Assembly (NCBI RefSeq): GCF_001742165.1
Contig: NZ_CP016443.1
Location: 1,984,001 to 2,048,000 of the forward strand
Source of the DNA: Burkholderia stabilis
Lineage (GTDB): Bacteria > Pseudomonadota > Gammaproteobacteria > Burkholderiales > Burkholderiaceae
Length of the DNA: 64,000 bases
Direction: 5' to 3'
Shown here: in pieces, positions 43,583 through 55,300 of the stretch
How the letters are laid out: every line of letters begins with the position of its first letter
Position numbering within the stretch: the stretch's first letter is position 1
Notes under the pieces: model-generated
Seen by the model: the letters and a program-made list of their open reading frames with translations, nothing else
Database searches by the model: none
What the model was told of the DNA's origin: nothing
Translations under genes and position numbers: made by a program

Positions 43583-44698
43583 TCACGCGCCGAGCAGCAT
43601 CCCCTTGCGCACCGGCACCGTGCCCGTCACGCGGCCGAGCGGCGCGCCGGCCGTCACGAAGCGGATCGCGCGGCGCATGTAGAACACGCCGTCGGTCGCG
43701 CTCGAAATCGTCGTGATCGCATCCGTCAGCGGATCGACGATGTCGAACAGCGGATCGCCCGCGCGGATCGTCGCGCCGACCGCCGCGCGATGCACGAGTA
43801 TCCCGCTCACCGGCGCATGGAACTGCTCGCTGCCCGCGAGCGGCGTGGCCGGTGCGGCGAGCGGCGGCAGCGGCGTACGCTCGCCGTGCACCGCGCCACA
43901 CCACACGAGATAGTCGACGAGCGCATCGGCGTCGCGTTCCGCGTATTCATACGTCACGTCGCGCTGGCCGCGGCATTCGACCGTCACGGCGACGGCGCCG
44001 GCCGCCATCGGCGTGCCCTCCGGCAGCAGCGGCCGCAACTGCGACCACAGCAAATGATGCGCATCGTCGAACGCGTGCCCGCCCGAATCCTCGGCGAGCA
44101 GCGACACCTCCGCGCCGAGATAACGCGCGAGCGGTTCGACTTCCGGCCACGCGGTGTCGCTCGTGTACACGTGCATCACCGCTTCGAGCGAACAATGCAG
44201 GTCGATCACGACATCGGCGTCATGCGACAGCTTCAGCAGCGCGAGCTGCAGCGCATCGAATTCGGTGCGCGGCGCGATATCGTCGAGCGCCGCGCCGACG
44301 CATTCGCGCACGATCGCGCGATTGCGCACGCCATCGTCGCCGAGCCGGTCGCGCGCACGCGCAGCGATGTCCGCGAGCGGCAGGAAGCCGCGATTGAAGT
44401 TGCGGCCGCTTGCGAGATCGAAGCGGCCGATGAATTGCCCGAGCAGATGATGATTGAGGCCGACCGGGTTCGACACCGGCACGAGCACGATCCCGGCCGC
44501 GAGCCGGCCTTCCGCGTCGAGCTGCGCGAGACGCTGCTTCAGCACGAACGCCGCGAGCATCGCGGGCGTCTCGTCCGCGTGCAGCGCGGCCTGCAGGTAG
44601 ATCTTGCGGCCGGCGTCGGCCGGCCCGAAATGAAAGCTCGTCAGCGTGCGCTGCGTGCCGATCGACGGCGACAGGAGCGGCGTGGTGCGAATCTGCAT
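43583..44698 (-). CDS. Succinylglutamate desuccinylase/aspartoacylase family protein
   Basis: 371-aa zinc-dependent deacylase of the AstE/AspA fold (M14-like). The zinc-binding HxxE is in AALHADETPAML, the third ligand in DVVIDLHCSLEA and the catalytic Glu in VTVECRGQ. The C-terminal about 90 residues form a lipoyl-like beta barrel (SGILVHRAAVGATIRAGDPLFDIVDP) common in this subgroup. It lies 47 bp after a periplasmic amino-acid-binding protein gene, suggesting hydrolysis of an imported N-acyl amino acid. Not the canonical AstE: the other arginine succinyltransferase genes are absent. Confidence 0.87.
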   Translation of the reverse strand: MQIRTTPLLSPSIGTQRTLTSFHFGPADAGRKIYLQAALHADETPAMLAAFVLKQRLAQLDAEGRLAAGIVLVPVSNPVGLNHHLLGQFIGRFDLASGRNFNRGFLPLADIAARARDRLGDDGVRNRAIVRECVGAALDDIAPRTEFDALQLALLKLSHDADVVIDLHCSLEAVMHVYTSDTAWPEVEPLARYLGAEVSLLAEDSGGHAFDDAHHLLWSQLRPLLPEGTPMAAGAVAVTVECRGQRDVTYEYAERDADALVDYLVWCGAVHGERTPLPPLAAPATPLAGSEQFHAPVSGILVHRAAVGATIRAGDPLFDIVDPLTDAITTISSATDGVFYMRRAIRFVTAGAPLGRVTGTVPVRKGMLLGA

Positions 44699-44745
44699 CG
44701 ATGGTCTCGAACGGAGGAAAACGGGGGAATCGGGCGGCACGGCGC

Positions 44746-45519
44746 TCAGTCGCCGTACGGGTTGAAATCGAAGTAGCGCTTCGCGATCCGGTCGTACGTG
44801 CCGTCCTTGAGCATCGACGCGATCGCGCCGTCGATCGACGCCTTGAGCGCCGTATCAGACTGCCGCAGGCCGATGCCGACGCCGCGATCGCCCATGTCGA
44901 GCGGCGTGCCGACGAACGCGAAACCCTTGCCGCGCGGCTGGCGCAGGAACCCGTAGTCGGCTTCGACCGTGCCGAGCAGCGCCGCGTCGAGGCGGCCGTT
45001 GACGAGATCGGCGAACACGTCGTCCTGGCTCTTGTACGGCACCACGCTGACGCCGGCCGGCGCCCAGTGCGCGAGCGCCCACGATTCGAACTGCGTGCCC
45101 GACTGCACGCCGACGCGCTTGCCCGCGAGCAACGCCGCCGAGCTGCCGAGCCCGAGTTCGGGCCGTGCGACGAGCCGCGACTTGAAGCGGAACAGCTTCG
45201 ACGAGAACAGGATCTGCTTCTCGCGCTTTTCGGTGATCGCCATCGACGACAGGATCGCGTCGATCTTGCGCGCCTGCAGCGCGGGGATCATCCCGGAGAA
45301 TTCGAGCTCGACCCACTGGCAGCGCAATTGCGCGCGGCGGCAGATCTCGTTGCCGAGATCGACGTCGAAGCCCTTCAGGCTGCCGTCGGGCGCCTTCGCG
45401 TCCATCGGCGGATAGGTCGGGTCGATGCCGAGGCGTACGGTGCGCGCATCGAGCGCGTGCGCGGCGCCGGCCGCGAACGCCAGGCACAGGGAAACGAGCG
45501 GGACGAGGAAGCGTTTCAT
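44746..45519 (-). CDS. Polar amino-acid ABC transporter substrate-binding protein
   Basis: 257-aa periplasmic protein of the HisJ/ArgT (SBP_bac_3) family. The signal peptide ends AGAAHALDA. VRLGIDPTYPPMDAKAPDGSLKGFDVDLGNEIC is the family N-terminal lobe; VGVQSGTQFE and DAALLGTVEADY follow. The family binds Arg, Lys, Orn or His. No ABC permease or ATPase lies beside it, so it must use subunits encoded elsewhere. It is the first gene of a unit with the desuccinylase-like gene and diverges from a LysR gene. Confidence 0.9.
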   Translation of the reverse strand: MKRFLVPLVSLCLAFAAGAAHALDARTVRLGIDPTYPPMDAKAPDGSLKGFDVDLGNEICRRAQLRCQWVELEFSGMIPALQARKIDAILSSMAITEKREKQILFSSKLFRFKSRLVARPELGLGSSAALLAGKRVGVQSGTQFESWALAHWAPAGVSVVPYKSQDDVFADLVNGRLDAALLGTVEADYGFLRQPRGKGFAFVGTPLDMGDRGVGIGLRQSDTALKASIDGAIASMLKDGTYDRIAKRYFDFNPYGD

Positions 45520-45661
45520 GGGCAGCGGCAGGCAGAAGGAGCGTGATGGACAACCGGCATCAACCGGACTGCCTGCGATCGTAGTGCGTGCGCGCCGCCG
45601 CCGGAATCATCGGCGGCCTTATCATGATCACCATTTCCGATCACCGGCATCGCGCTCGCTC

Positions 45662-46582
45662 ATGGCGTTCACGCTCTCCCAGCTTCGCATCTTCCAGGCG
45701 GTCGTCGAACACGGCAGCCTGCGCGCCGCGGCGCGCGCGCTCGATCTCGCGCAAAGCGGCGTCACGCAGCAATTGCAGAGCCTCGAGGCGACGCTCGGCG
45801 CGACGCTGTTCACGCGCACCAATCGCGGGATCGTGCCGACGGCCGTCGGCCAGCGGCTGCTCGCGCGCTCCGGTTCGATCCTCGGCGAATGCGAGCAGGT
45901 CGAGCACGAGATCCGGCAACTGAGCGGCGCATTCGAAGGCACCGTCACGCTCGGTCTCGTGGCCGAACCGCTGATCGACGCGTTCGCGCCCGTGCTGACC
46001 GCGTTCCGCGCGCGCTTCGACAAGGTCGACGTGCACCTGCGCACCGGCACGTCGCGGATGATGATCGGCTGGCTGCGCGAAAGCGCGGTCGATTTCGCGA
46101 TCGCGCTCGTCGCGAAGCAGACCGACACGACCGATCTCGCGGTCACGCCGCTGCATGCGTCGGCGCCGGTCGTCGTGTGCCGCAACGGGCATCCGGCGAT
46201 GCACGCGCAATCGCTCGCGGAACTGGCCGGCTACGCGTGGGTGTCCACGCGCTCGCCGAACCTGAGCGCTGACCCGGTCGTCAACCGGCTGCTCGCATAC
46301 TTCGACGCGCACGGCCAGCCGCCGCCGAAGATCCTGGCGACCGTCGAAGGGATGTTCGAAACGCTGCAACTCGTCACGCAGACCGATTGCGTCGCGCTCG
46401 AAACCGAAGCCGTCACGCGGCACGGGCCGTTCGCCGGCGCGCTCGTGAAGGTGCCCGTGCGGGAGCAGGCCGAATCGCAGGAGGTCTGCCTGCTGCAGCG
46501 CGCGGCCGTGCCGCTGACGCCGGCCGCGCAGGAGCTGGCGACGATGCTCGCGTCGTACCTGAGGATGGTGCGCGGGCGGTAA
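45662..46582 (+). CDS. LysR family regulator
   Basis: 306-aa LysR regulator with helix-turn-helix FQAVVEHGSLRAAARALDLAQSGVTQQLQSLEA (residues about 12-44) and a full effector domain. It diverges from the binding-protein/desuccinylase pair 142 bp away, which it probably controls, and converges with the MHS transporter gene, ending 36 bp from it. Confidence 0.88.
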   Translation: MAFTLSQLRIFQAVVEHGSLRAAARALDLAQSGVTQQLQSLEATLGATLFTRTNRGIVPTAVGQRLLARSGSILGECEQVEHEIRQLSGAFEGTVTLGLVAEPLIDAFAPVLTAFRARFDKVDVHLRTGTSRMMIGWLRESAVDFAIALVAKQTDTTDLAVTPLHASAPVVVCRNGHPAMHAQSLAELAGYAWVSTRSPNLSADPVVNRLLAYFDAHGQPPPKILATVEGMFETLQLVTQTDCVALETEAVTRHGPFAGALVKVPVREQAESQEVCLLQRAAVPLTPAAQELATMLASYLRMVRGR

Positions 46583-46618
46583 GCGCTCGTTGCCGGAGCC
46601 CGCCCGCCGCGCCGCGCG

Positions 46619-47950
46619 TCAGTCCATCGATTCCTGCGCCGTCTCGCGCAGCATCGCGACCGCGATCAGCGACAGCACCACGCACGCGGCCACGTAGCCG
46701 GCCGGCGCGAGCTTGCTGCCGGTCGTCTTCACGAGCCAGGTCGCGATCAGCTGCGCGGTGCCGCCGAAGAGCGTCACCGCGAGCGCATACGCGATCGAAA
46801 TGCCCGTCGCACGCACGTGGCGCGGCAGCGATTCGCACATCAGCGCCATTTCCGACGCCGAGCCGAGCGAATAGAACAGCAGCATCAGCGCGGTCAGCGG
46901 CAGGATCATCGACAGCGACGGGTGATGGTTCATCAGCCAGAACGCCGGGAACAGCAGCACGACCAGCACGCCGCGCCCGATGAAGATCGGCAGGCGCCGG
47001 CTGCCGAGGCGGTCCGACAGCCAGCCGAACAGCGGGCACGTGACCAGCATCACGCAGCCCGACGCGACGCCGACGAACATCGACAGCTTCATCGGCAGGC
47101 CGAGCGTGTGGATCGCATAGGTCGGCATGTAGAAGGTCAGGATGTAGGTCGACACCGTGCCGCCCATCACCGTGAGCATCAGCAGCACCACCGTGCGCGT
47201 GTGCTTCGAGAACAGCTCGTGCAACACGCCGCGCTCGATGCCGTGATGGCTGTCGCCGGGCGCATCGTCCGCGAGCCGGCGGCGCAAGTACATGCCGACC
47301 GGCGCGATCAGCACGCCGACGAGGAACGGCAGGCGCCAGCCCCAGCTTTCGAGCGCGTCCTTCGTCATCGTGTTCGACAGCAGCGCCGCGAAACCCGAGC
47401 CCATCAGCGCGGCGCCGCCTTGCGTCGCGAGCTGCCAGCTTGCGCGGAACGCGCGGTGCGACGTGCCGCCCTGTTCGAGCAGCGTCGTGGTCGCCGCGCC
47501 GAATTCGCCGCCCTGCGAGAAGCCCTGCATCAGCCGCGCGAACACGACGAGCAGCGGCGCGGCGATGCCGGCCTGCGCATAGGTCGGCGCGATCGCGATC
47601 AGGCCGGTGCCGAGCGCCATCAGCATGATCGTCAGGTTCAGCGCGGCCTTGCGCCCCTTGCGGTCCGCATAGACGCCGAGCACGACGCTGCCGAGCGGCC
47701 GCGTGAAGAAGCCGGCGGCGAACGTCGCGACCGACAGCAGCAGCGACGTGGTCGCGTCGCTCGACGGGAAGAACAGCTTGCCGATCAGCACCGCGAAGAA
47801 GCCATACACGGTGAAGTCGAAGAATTCCAGCCAGTTGCCGATCACGGCCGCCGCGATCGCGCCGCGCCGCGTGACCGCGGGCGCGCCGGGCGCGGTGGTA
47901 TCGGCGGCCCCCGTCGACGCGGGGTGCAGCGCGAGATGGTCTTTCTGCAT
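46619..47950 (-). CDS. MFS transporter, metabolite:H+ symporter (MHS) type
   Basis: 443-aa transporter with 12 predicted helices. The N-terminal helix VIGNWLEFFDFTVYGFFAVLIGKLFFP and GFFTRPLGSVVLGVYADRKGRKAAL are signatures of the MHS family (citrate, alpha-ketoglutarate, shikimate, proline/betaine symporters). It lies 53 bp after the M20 amidohydrolase gene in one transcription unit and probably imports that enzyme's substrate or a product acid. Confidence 0.9.
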   Translation of the reverse strand: MQKDHLALHPASTGAADTTAPGAPAVTRRGAIAAAVIGNWLEFFDFTVYGFFAVLIGKLFFPSSDATTSLLLSVATFAAGFFTRPLGSVVLGVYADRKGRKAALNLTIMLMALGTGLIAIAPTYAQAGIAAPLLVVFARLMQGFSQGGEFGAATTTLLEQGGTSHRAFRASWQLATQGGAALMGSGFAALLSNTMTKDALESWGWRLPFLVGVLIAPVGMYLRRRLADDAPGDSHHGIERGVLHELFSKHTRTVVLLMLTVMGGTVSTYILTFYMPTYAIHTLGLPMKLSMFVGVASGCVMLVTCPLFGWLSDRLGSRRLPIFIGRGVLVVLLFPAFWLMNHHPSLSMILPLTALMLLFYSLGSASEMALMCESLPRHVRATGISIAYALAVTLFGGTAQLIATWLVKTTGSKLAPAGYVAACVVLSLIAVAMLRETAQESMD

Positions 47951-48003
47951 CGTTGTCGTCTCCTCTCAATGCGGCCGGAAGCGCCGGCCGCGCGCCGCCG
48001 CGA

Positions 48004-49194
48004 TCACTGCCCCAGATAGCGCTCGACGAGGCGCGTCCAGTACGCCGCGCCGATCGGCAGGTTGCGATCGTTGAAGTCGTATTTCGGGTTGTGCACCATG
48101 CAGCCGTCCTCGCCTTCGCCGTTGCCGAGCCGCACGAACGAACCCGGCCGCTGCTGCAGCATGAACGCGAAATCCTCACTGCCCATCAGCAGGTCGGTCT
48201 GCTCGACCACGTGCGCGTCGCCGACGAGCTCGCGCGCGACCTGCGCGGCGAAATCCGTTTCGGCATCCGTATTGACGACGACCGGGTAGCCTTCGATGTA
48301 CTCGACGTTCGCGCTCGCACCGTAGCTCGCGGCCTGCGTTTCGGCCAGCTCGACGATCCGGCGCTTGAGCAGCGCGCGCACGTCGGGGCTGAACGAGCGC
48401 ACGCTGAGTTCGAGGCGCGCGCCGTTCGGAATCACGTTGTTCGCGGTGCCCGCGTGCATCGAGCCGACCGTGACGACTGCCGGCTGCGCGGGATCGACGT
48501 TGCGCGCGACGATCGTCTGCAACGCCATCACGATGCTCGCCGCGACCACGACCGGGTCGACCGTCAGGTGCGGACGCGCCGCGTGGCCGCCGACGCCTTC
48601 GATCGTGATGATCGCCTTGTCGCCGGCCGACATGAACGGGCCGCGCCGCGTGAGGAACACGCCGGGCGCCGCGCCCGGATGGTTGTGCATGCCGAACACC
48701 GCGTCGCACGGGAAGCGCTCGAACAGGCCATCGTCGATCATCTTCTTCGCGCCGCTGTCGACGCCGTGCTCTTCCGCCGGCTGGAAATACAGGTGCACGG
48801 TGCCGGAGAAGTTGCGCGTCTTCGCGAGATGCTGCGCGGCGCCGAGCAGCATCGTCGTGTGGCCGTCGTGGCCGCACGCGTGCATCTTGCCGTGCGTGCC
48901 GCTCGCGTACGGCAGGCCGGTCGCCTCGACGATCGGCAGCGCGTCCATGTCCGCGCGGATGCCGATGCTGCGTGTGCCGTCGCCCGCGCGCAGCGTGCCG
49001 ACCACGCCCGTCTTGCCGACCCCGCGCGTCACCTGCCAGCCCCATTGCTCGAGCTTGTCCGCGACGAGCGCGGCCGTGTCGTGCTCCTCGTACGCCAGTT
49101 CGGGATGGTGATGAATGTGGTGGCGGATCTCGCGCAGCCCGCCGGCGGCGGGCATCAGATCCTCGATTTCGGTGAATCGGACGTCGGTGGTCAT
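48004..49194 (-). CDS. M20 family amidohydrolase (HipO/aminoacylase type)
   Basis: 396-aa metal-dependent amidohydrolase. The metal-binding motifs MHACGHDGHTTMLLGAA (Cys/His pair), FQPAEEHGVDSGAKKMI (catalytic Glu-Glu) and MHNHPG are all intact, as is the dimerisation-domain segment GVGGHAARPH. The family hydrolyses N-acyl amino acids such as hippurate, N-acetyl amino acids or IAA conjugates. It is transcribed before the MHS symporter gene. ATG 49194 gives the usual family length. Confidence 0.92.
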   Translation of the reverse strand: MTTDVRFTEIEDLMPAAGGLREIRHHIHHHPELAYEEHDTAALVADKLEQWGWQVTRGVGKTGVVGTLRAGDGTRSIGIRADMDALPIVEATGLPYASGTHGKMHACGHDGHTTMLLGAAQHLAKTRNFSGTVHLYFQPAEEHGVDSGAKKMIDDGLFERFPCDAVFGMHNHPGAAPGVFLTRRGPFMSAGDKAIITIEGVGGHAARPHLTVDPVVVAASIVMALQTIVARNVDPAQPAVVTVGSMHAGTANNVIPNGARLELSVRSFSPDVRALLKRRIVELAETQAASYGASANVEYIEGYPVVVNTDAETDFAAQVARELVGDAHVVEQTDLLMGSEDFAFMLQQRPGSFVRLGNGEGEDGCMVHNPKYDFNDRNLPIGAAYWTRLVERYLGQ

Positions 49195-49386
49195 CAAGCG
49201 GCTCCTGCTGATCGTCAGCGTGTCAGCCGCACGCGGAGGGGTGCGTGCGGGAAAGCGAGCCACTATATCGAGCCGATATCGGTTCAATAAGATGCTGAAT
49301 TTTTCACCGCGATAAGATTTTTTAATCAGGGTTAATACGGGGGCCGCGCGCCGTACCGGTCGGCATGACGGTCGAGCAGACGCCGA

Positions 49387-52300
49387 TCACCCGCCGTTCG
49401 GCGCGGCCGCGCCCGGGTAATAGTAGGAAAAGCTCGGCGCCTCGTCGGCCGCGATCGACCCTTGCTGCTCGATCCAGTCCGATAACTCCCGGTGACCGGC
49501 CCATTCCTGCATCGACGGGACGCGTATGTCGCTCGTATAGCCGCCAACGCGCGCCTGGTCGTCCGCCACGTACCACGCGACCGGGCGGTTCGCCGCGATC
49601 GTGTGGAAGCCCGCATCGACCTGCCCGCCACGCATCAGCGGGTACAACGACTGCAACGCATCGGTGACGCGCTGGATGACCGGCGCCTCCATCTCCCGGC
49701 CGTCGCCGCCGTCGAACTGCGCGCCCGGTCCGCACGAATAGAACAGGATCGGCATCTTGCCGTCCCATCCTGCGCCGATGATCAGTGCCGCTTCGTCTTC
49801 CGGCGTCAGCACCTCTTCCCGGAAATTGAGGAACCCCTTCGGCCCCGCATGCTGATTGACGATGAAATAACCCGGCGGCGCAGGCAGCAACAACGCCAGG
49901 GGCTTGCCCGATGCATCGACGCCGAGCAGGCGCTTCTCCGGATAGTCGCCGAAGTTGATGTACACCGCGAGATCGCCCTCGCGACGCGGATAGCTCGCCA
50001 GTTGCGTACGGCCATTGCCGGCCTGCGCGTTGATGGCGTCGATCGGCTTGCCGTTCCGGCTGCGAATCAGCGGCTGGCCCGCGTCGAAGCCGGCAGGGTA
50101 CGCGACCGGCACGCGGCCGTCGTAGTCGCGGACGAAATCCGCCTGCCAGCCATTCGCGCCGGCGTTGAAGTGCAGCGTCGCGACCGTCTGCCCTCCTTCG
50201 TCCACGATCGCAACGGCGGGATTGGTCCCATCAACGTTGCCTTGCGCGCCGGCAAGCACGTAGCGCGTGCCCGCGAGCCGGCCGCCGCTGTTCGCCAGCG
50301 CCGCGATGAAGTCGTCCATCAGGCCGCCGTTCTGGCGGACCTCGTCGGGCACGAGCCAGCCGCCCGTCGCCTCGTCGATCCCGATCGGCGGGTGCGTGCC
50401 CGCGCGCCCTCGATGCGGATACGAGAAGCGGATCGGTTGCGTGTAGCCGGGATTGACGTCGATCTGAAACGGGTCTCGCGGATACCCCGGCCGGATCGTC
50501 GCAATCACCGCCGTCGGCGGCACGTTGCCGTCCTGGCCGATCCCGCGGCTATCGACGATCGCGATGCCGTCAGAGGGTGTGCCGATCATCCTCCGCGCGT
50601 CGAACAGCGACGGCGTACTCTCCAGTTTCCCGGCGCCGGTCGCGGCGTCCTGCGACGCAGGAGGCGGCGTGAAACCGCTGTCCGCCGGCTGATAGCGATC
50701 CGGTGCGAACACGAAATAGGTCGCGCCGTCGATATCGCCTTGCGAACCCAGCACATGCGATATGACCGTCGCCAGATCGTCGGGATTCTGCTGCGTACTC
50801 GCGGGGATCGTATAGCTGCGTTTCGGCGGGATGACGACACCCGGGCTCGCGGTGATCGACGAATCGGCCGGCCGGTCCGGCGATGGCCACTGCGCATCGA
50901 TCGCGTCGACGCTGCCGGCGCGCGCCATGCCGAAACCGAGGCCCGTCAAACCCGCCGAGCTCGCGAGGTTCAGCCAGCTCCCCGCCGCCACCGGTTTGCC
51001 CTCCAGCGCCGCCCACGCCAGTACCGCCGCCTGCTGCGCCATCGCCGTGCCGTTCGTCACCATCGCCGCCCGGCCCAGCAGCTTGAGCATCGGGCTGCCC
51101 TGCCACGCCTGCGTGAGCTCCGCGAAAGCTGCCGTACCCTGCATCGTGCCCTCGGTGGCGAGCGCCGGACGCGCCAGCCAGCGTGCCGGCAGCGTGTCGC
51201 CGAACGTCCTCGTCAGCCGCGTGCCGGCCAGCGCCGCACGCACCTGCGCATCCGCGAACTGCTGCGCGTCCATGCCGCGCGCCACGCCCGTCACCCGCGC
51301 CACGTCGGTATACGCGCCCGATCCTGCCGCCAGCCGGTCGCCGATCGTCGCGGTCCGCGCGAGCGCGCCAAACCCGCTTGCCGCCCCGCCGGACAGGTTC
51401 GCCGCCAGGCCCAGCCAGTTCGCCCAGTCGTTCCGGCCTTGCACGGTCGAAAGCGTCTTCACCGCGTTGACCGTGCCGACCGCCGCGTTCAGCGCAAAGT
51501 ACGCATCGGCTGCGTCCGACAGCACCGCCAGCCACAGCGGCGCGCTTTCGGGCGCAGCGATCATCGTGACGACACCCGCCGCCACCGTCCCCGCAAGTTG
51601 CAGGTCGGCCCCCCAGCGCTCCCCCCAGCTCATGTAGGGCTTGTAGTCCGCGAAGTACGCGGCGTCCGTCAGGTCCTGCCCCTGCGCGTTCACCACCCGG
51701 TGCGGCTGCACCACCATGTACCCCTTCGCGAAACCCGTGTGCGACTGCCAGTCCCCGAAGCCCTGGCGCGCGGTCGGATCGGCCGGCCCCACGTCGATCA
51801 GCCCGCCGCTCGCCGAGATCCCCTCCAGCAGCGAGAAAGTCGTGCCCGGCTCGCCCTTGCCCGGCGCGCGGCTGTGCCACCACTCGCCCGACAGCGCCGC
51901 CATCGTCACCGGCGCGAGCGCGCTCGGCGTGCTCACGCCTTCGCCCTGCTTCAGGCTGCTGACGACCTGACCGAGCGTCGTCTTGCGGCCGCTCGCGTCG
52001 AACACCGACTCGTTCGGGTCGTACAGCGCGAACGTCCCGTCGGACAACGCCTGTTCCTGCGCGAGCGTCGCCGGCATGTGCGCCACCGTCACACCGTAGG
52101 CCGAGCCGGCCGCATTGAGCAACGCGTCATCGCTGCTGAGCGTCTGCATCCCGTCCGGCAATGGCAGCCCGACCAGGCGGCCGCCCGCGCTCACCGCCAC
52201 GCTCGCGCCCGGCAGGTACGCCGCGTCGCCCGGCAGCGCCGCGTTGCCCGGCGCACTCGCGCTCACCCCGGCGGCCGGCTGGCCCGCGCCCTTGAACCCG

Positions 52301-55300
52301 GTCTCGCGCGCGATCTCCTTGCCGAGCGGATCCGCCGCGTTGTCGCCCAGCATGTCCTGCGCAAGCTGCATCGGCTGGTGCCGCTTCTTCAGGTTGCCGA
52401 AGCCCAGATCCTCGCCCCACGTCACCGAACCGCCTCTGCCGATCACCCGATGCTGCGCGTTGAGCCGCGAGTGATCGCTTTCTCCACCGAAGCTCGGGTC
52501 GCTGCGCGTCACCATCGTCTCGAGTGCATGCCTCAGATCGGCCATGTCCTGGTTCTGCGCGCCGCCCGCCGCCCCGTAGATGCGCGAAACCTGCGTCAGG
52601 TCGTTCGCGTTCCGCGTCCACGCGACCAGTTGCGCGGGCGAGAAGCCCGGCTTCGCCCCGCCCGTGCCGAACATCTGATGCACGAGCTGCGCGGACAGAT
52701 CCGCGCTGCCGCTGCCCTGCGTCACGTCCGCGAGCAGCTTGAGCTTGTCCGAATCGCTCGGCCGGGATTTCACCTCGTTCCCGATCGTCGAAAACAGCTG
52801 CTGCGTCACCGGATCGCCGGCCACGTCGTCCATCAGTTGTGCGTAGATCACCGTCGGCTGGTACTGCTGCAGCAGCGACGCGGCGGCGTGAAACCGCGCC
52901 GTCGCATTCGCGATGGCGCCTTCGTCGGTCGAGCACACCCACGGCAGCGCAGCCGCGCCGGTGATGCTCGCCAGCGCCGTCTTCCCGAGGTTCCCGACGA
53001 ACGCGTCGTCCATCACCTGCCGGTAGAGCCCGGGATCGGCCTGCTGCAGTCCTGACGTCTCGGCGGTAAGCGCTTGCGCGGCGGCCACATTGCCGGCGGA
53101 CGGATCCGCGCCCGGCGGCGTCGCCGACTGCCCGGCAGACCGCACCCGGCCGATGATCTGCAGCGCATCGAGTCCGTCCTCCCATTGCCGGAGCCCGGTG
53201 TCGAGCGCGTCGTATGCCGGCGAACCCTGTCCCGCCGCCTGCGCGGCCTGGATCTGCGGTGCGAGCGCCGTCAACTCGAGCTGGGTCCGCGCCTTCGTCA
53301 TCGTGTCGCCGTACACCGGGTCCGATTGCCAGCTGCTGTCGCCCGGTGCGCGCCCTGCCGCCGCGTCGAGCGCCGCGGACATTGCCGCGTGATACTGCGT
53401 GAGCGCAGCGCGCGCCGCGTTCTGCGCGCCACCGTCGTTCGGGTTCGCAGCGGCCCTGGCCTGCGCGCCCTGCCACGTGTCGTACGCACTCCGTACCTGT
53501 GCGATCAGTCCGGGCTTGCCGTTCGCGCCGTCGAGCGCCGCCCGATCCGGCTTGAAATCCTGCGCCCAGCCCGGCACCGCCGGCTTGCCGCCGGACGCCG
53601 GTGTGCCGTCGACCGTCCGGTCGATCAGCGCGGGGTCGAGCACGTTCCCGCCCAGCGTCCGGTCCATCGCCTCGAGCTGCTGCGCAGCCAGCCGGATCGG
53701 GTCCTGGCTCGAATCGCCGTAGTACGCCTGCATGATGTCCGGCTGCCCGGCGCGGACCGTCAATGCCGCCTGCGCCAGTGCCGGCTCCGACGCCGATGTA
53801 CCGCCGAGCCACGCGCGCGTGAGCACGATGGCCTCGGGCATCGTCATGCCCTCGCTCAACAGCCGGCGCAGGTAATCCGCCGCGTGGCCGCCGTCCGACG
53901 CCGACGGAATCTGCTCGAGCGTGAGGGACGTGCTGCCGTCGGCCAGCGTGCCGCGCTGCAGCGCACCGGTGGCAGCCGCCAGCGTGTTTGCATCGAACAA
54001 CTGATCGCCCGCGAGTTCGCCCGACACCTGGGCGATCAGGTCCTGCGGCACGCTCGCGTTGCTGCCGGCGTTCGCCTGGCCGTCGGCCCGCGCCTGCTCG
54101 ACGATCGCGGCCTGCGCCCACGTCGTGTCGCCGATCGCCGCATTCGCGAGGTTGCCGTTCCGGTCCTTGACGGCCTTCGCCGCGTCGAGTGCCTGCTGCA
54201 GCGTCTGCGCGTTCACCGGCCCGCTGCCCAGTTGCGCGTCGAGCGCCGTTTGCGCCCGCGCGAGAGCGCTGGCGTCGGCCGGCAACACCGACGGCGCGGC
54301 CGGTGCGGGCGACGGCTTGAGCCCCGTGTACTGTTCGAGCGTTTTCGCGAGCTCGCTGGTCGGCGCCTCGTCGATGAACGCCTGGTAGACCGCGGTCGAA
54401 TGAGCGTGCTGCGGGCCGTGCGGCGACACGAGCGGCTGGAACGGGCTGTCCAGCGCCTCCGTGCCGCCTTCGTCGAGCTGCGTCTGCTGCTTCTGCAACT
54501 GCGTGCGCAGTGCATCCACCACCGGCGCGGCGGCCGCGCTCCGCGGCCCGCCGGCAGCATCGACGATGCGCGCGAGCGGCGCATAGTACGCATCGTCGCC
54601 CCGCGATGCATCGACGGGCTCACCGACGTCGGGCCCTTGCCCGATCAGCCCCTCGATCTTGCCCTGCATCTGCGTGAACAGCGCCTGCGCCAGTTCGGGC
54701 GACGTCCGGGCAAGCGAATCGAGCAGGTTCGCGATGTCCTTCAGGTTGTCCGGCACGCCGACTGCCTGCAGGTCGTGCTGCGTGGTGCCGGACGCGAGCG
54801 TGTCATGGAGCAGCGCCGGAAACAGCACCGTGTTCCGGTAGCCCGACAGCGCGGCGCCCTCGGCGGTCAGCGTCGCCTGCGCATCACCGCCTTGCGCGCC
54901 GGTAATCTCGCCGAACGCCGCGTTCTCCAGCACCGCCGTACGCGGATCGCCCATCACCTGCCGATACAGCGCGCTCGACGGCGGCACGCCCTCGAGCTGC
55001 TGCGTGAGCGCCTGTGCGGCCTTCAGGTTCGCCGCATCGCCCGAGCCGGGTCCGACACGCGAAGGCGCCGCTTCCATCGTATTCAGGATCTCGCTCGCAT
55101 CGAGCGCGGTGGACAGGTCGCCCGCGCCCGGCCCGTGCATGCCGGCCGCCGTGTTCGCCGCGATCACCGCCCGCTCGGCCTGCCAGCGCCGATCGCTTTG
55201 CGCGGCATCGGTGGTCCAGTCCGTCGTGCCGCCCGCGCTCGTCGACGGCCGGCCAGCCGCGTCGTCAAGCTCGGTGCCCAGCGCCATGTGATACGCCCGC

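Noticed and set aside
43583..45519. Interpretation as part of an arginine succinyltransferase (ast) operon
   Set aside because: Only an AstE-like deacylase and a binding protein are present; astA, astB, astC and astD are missing.
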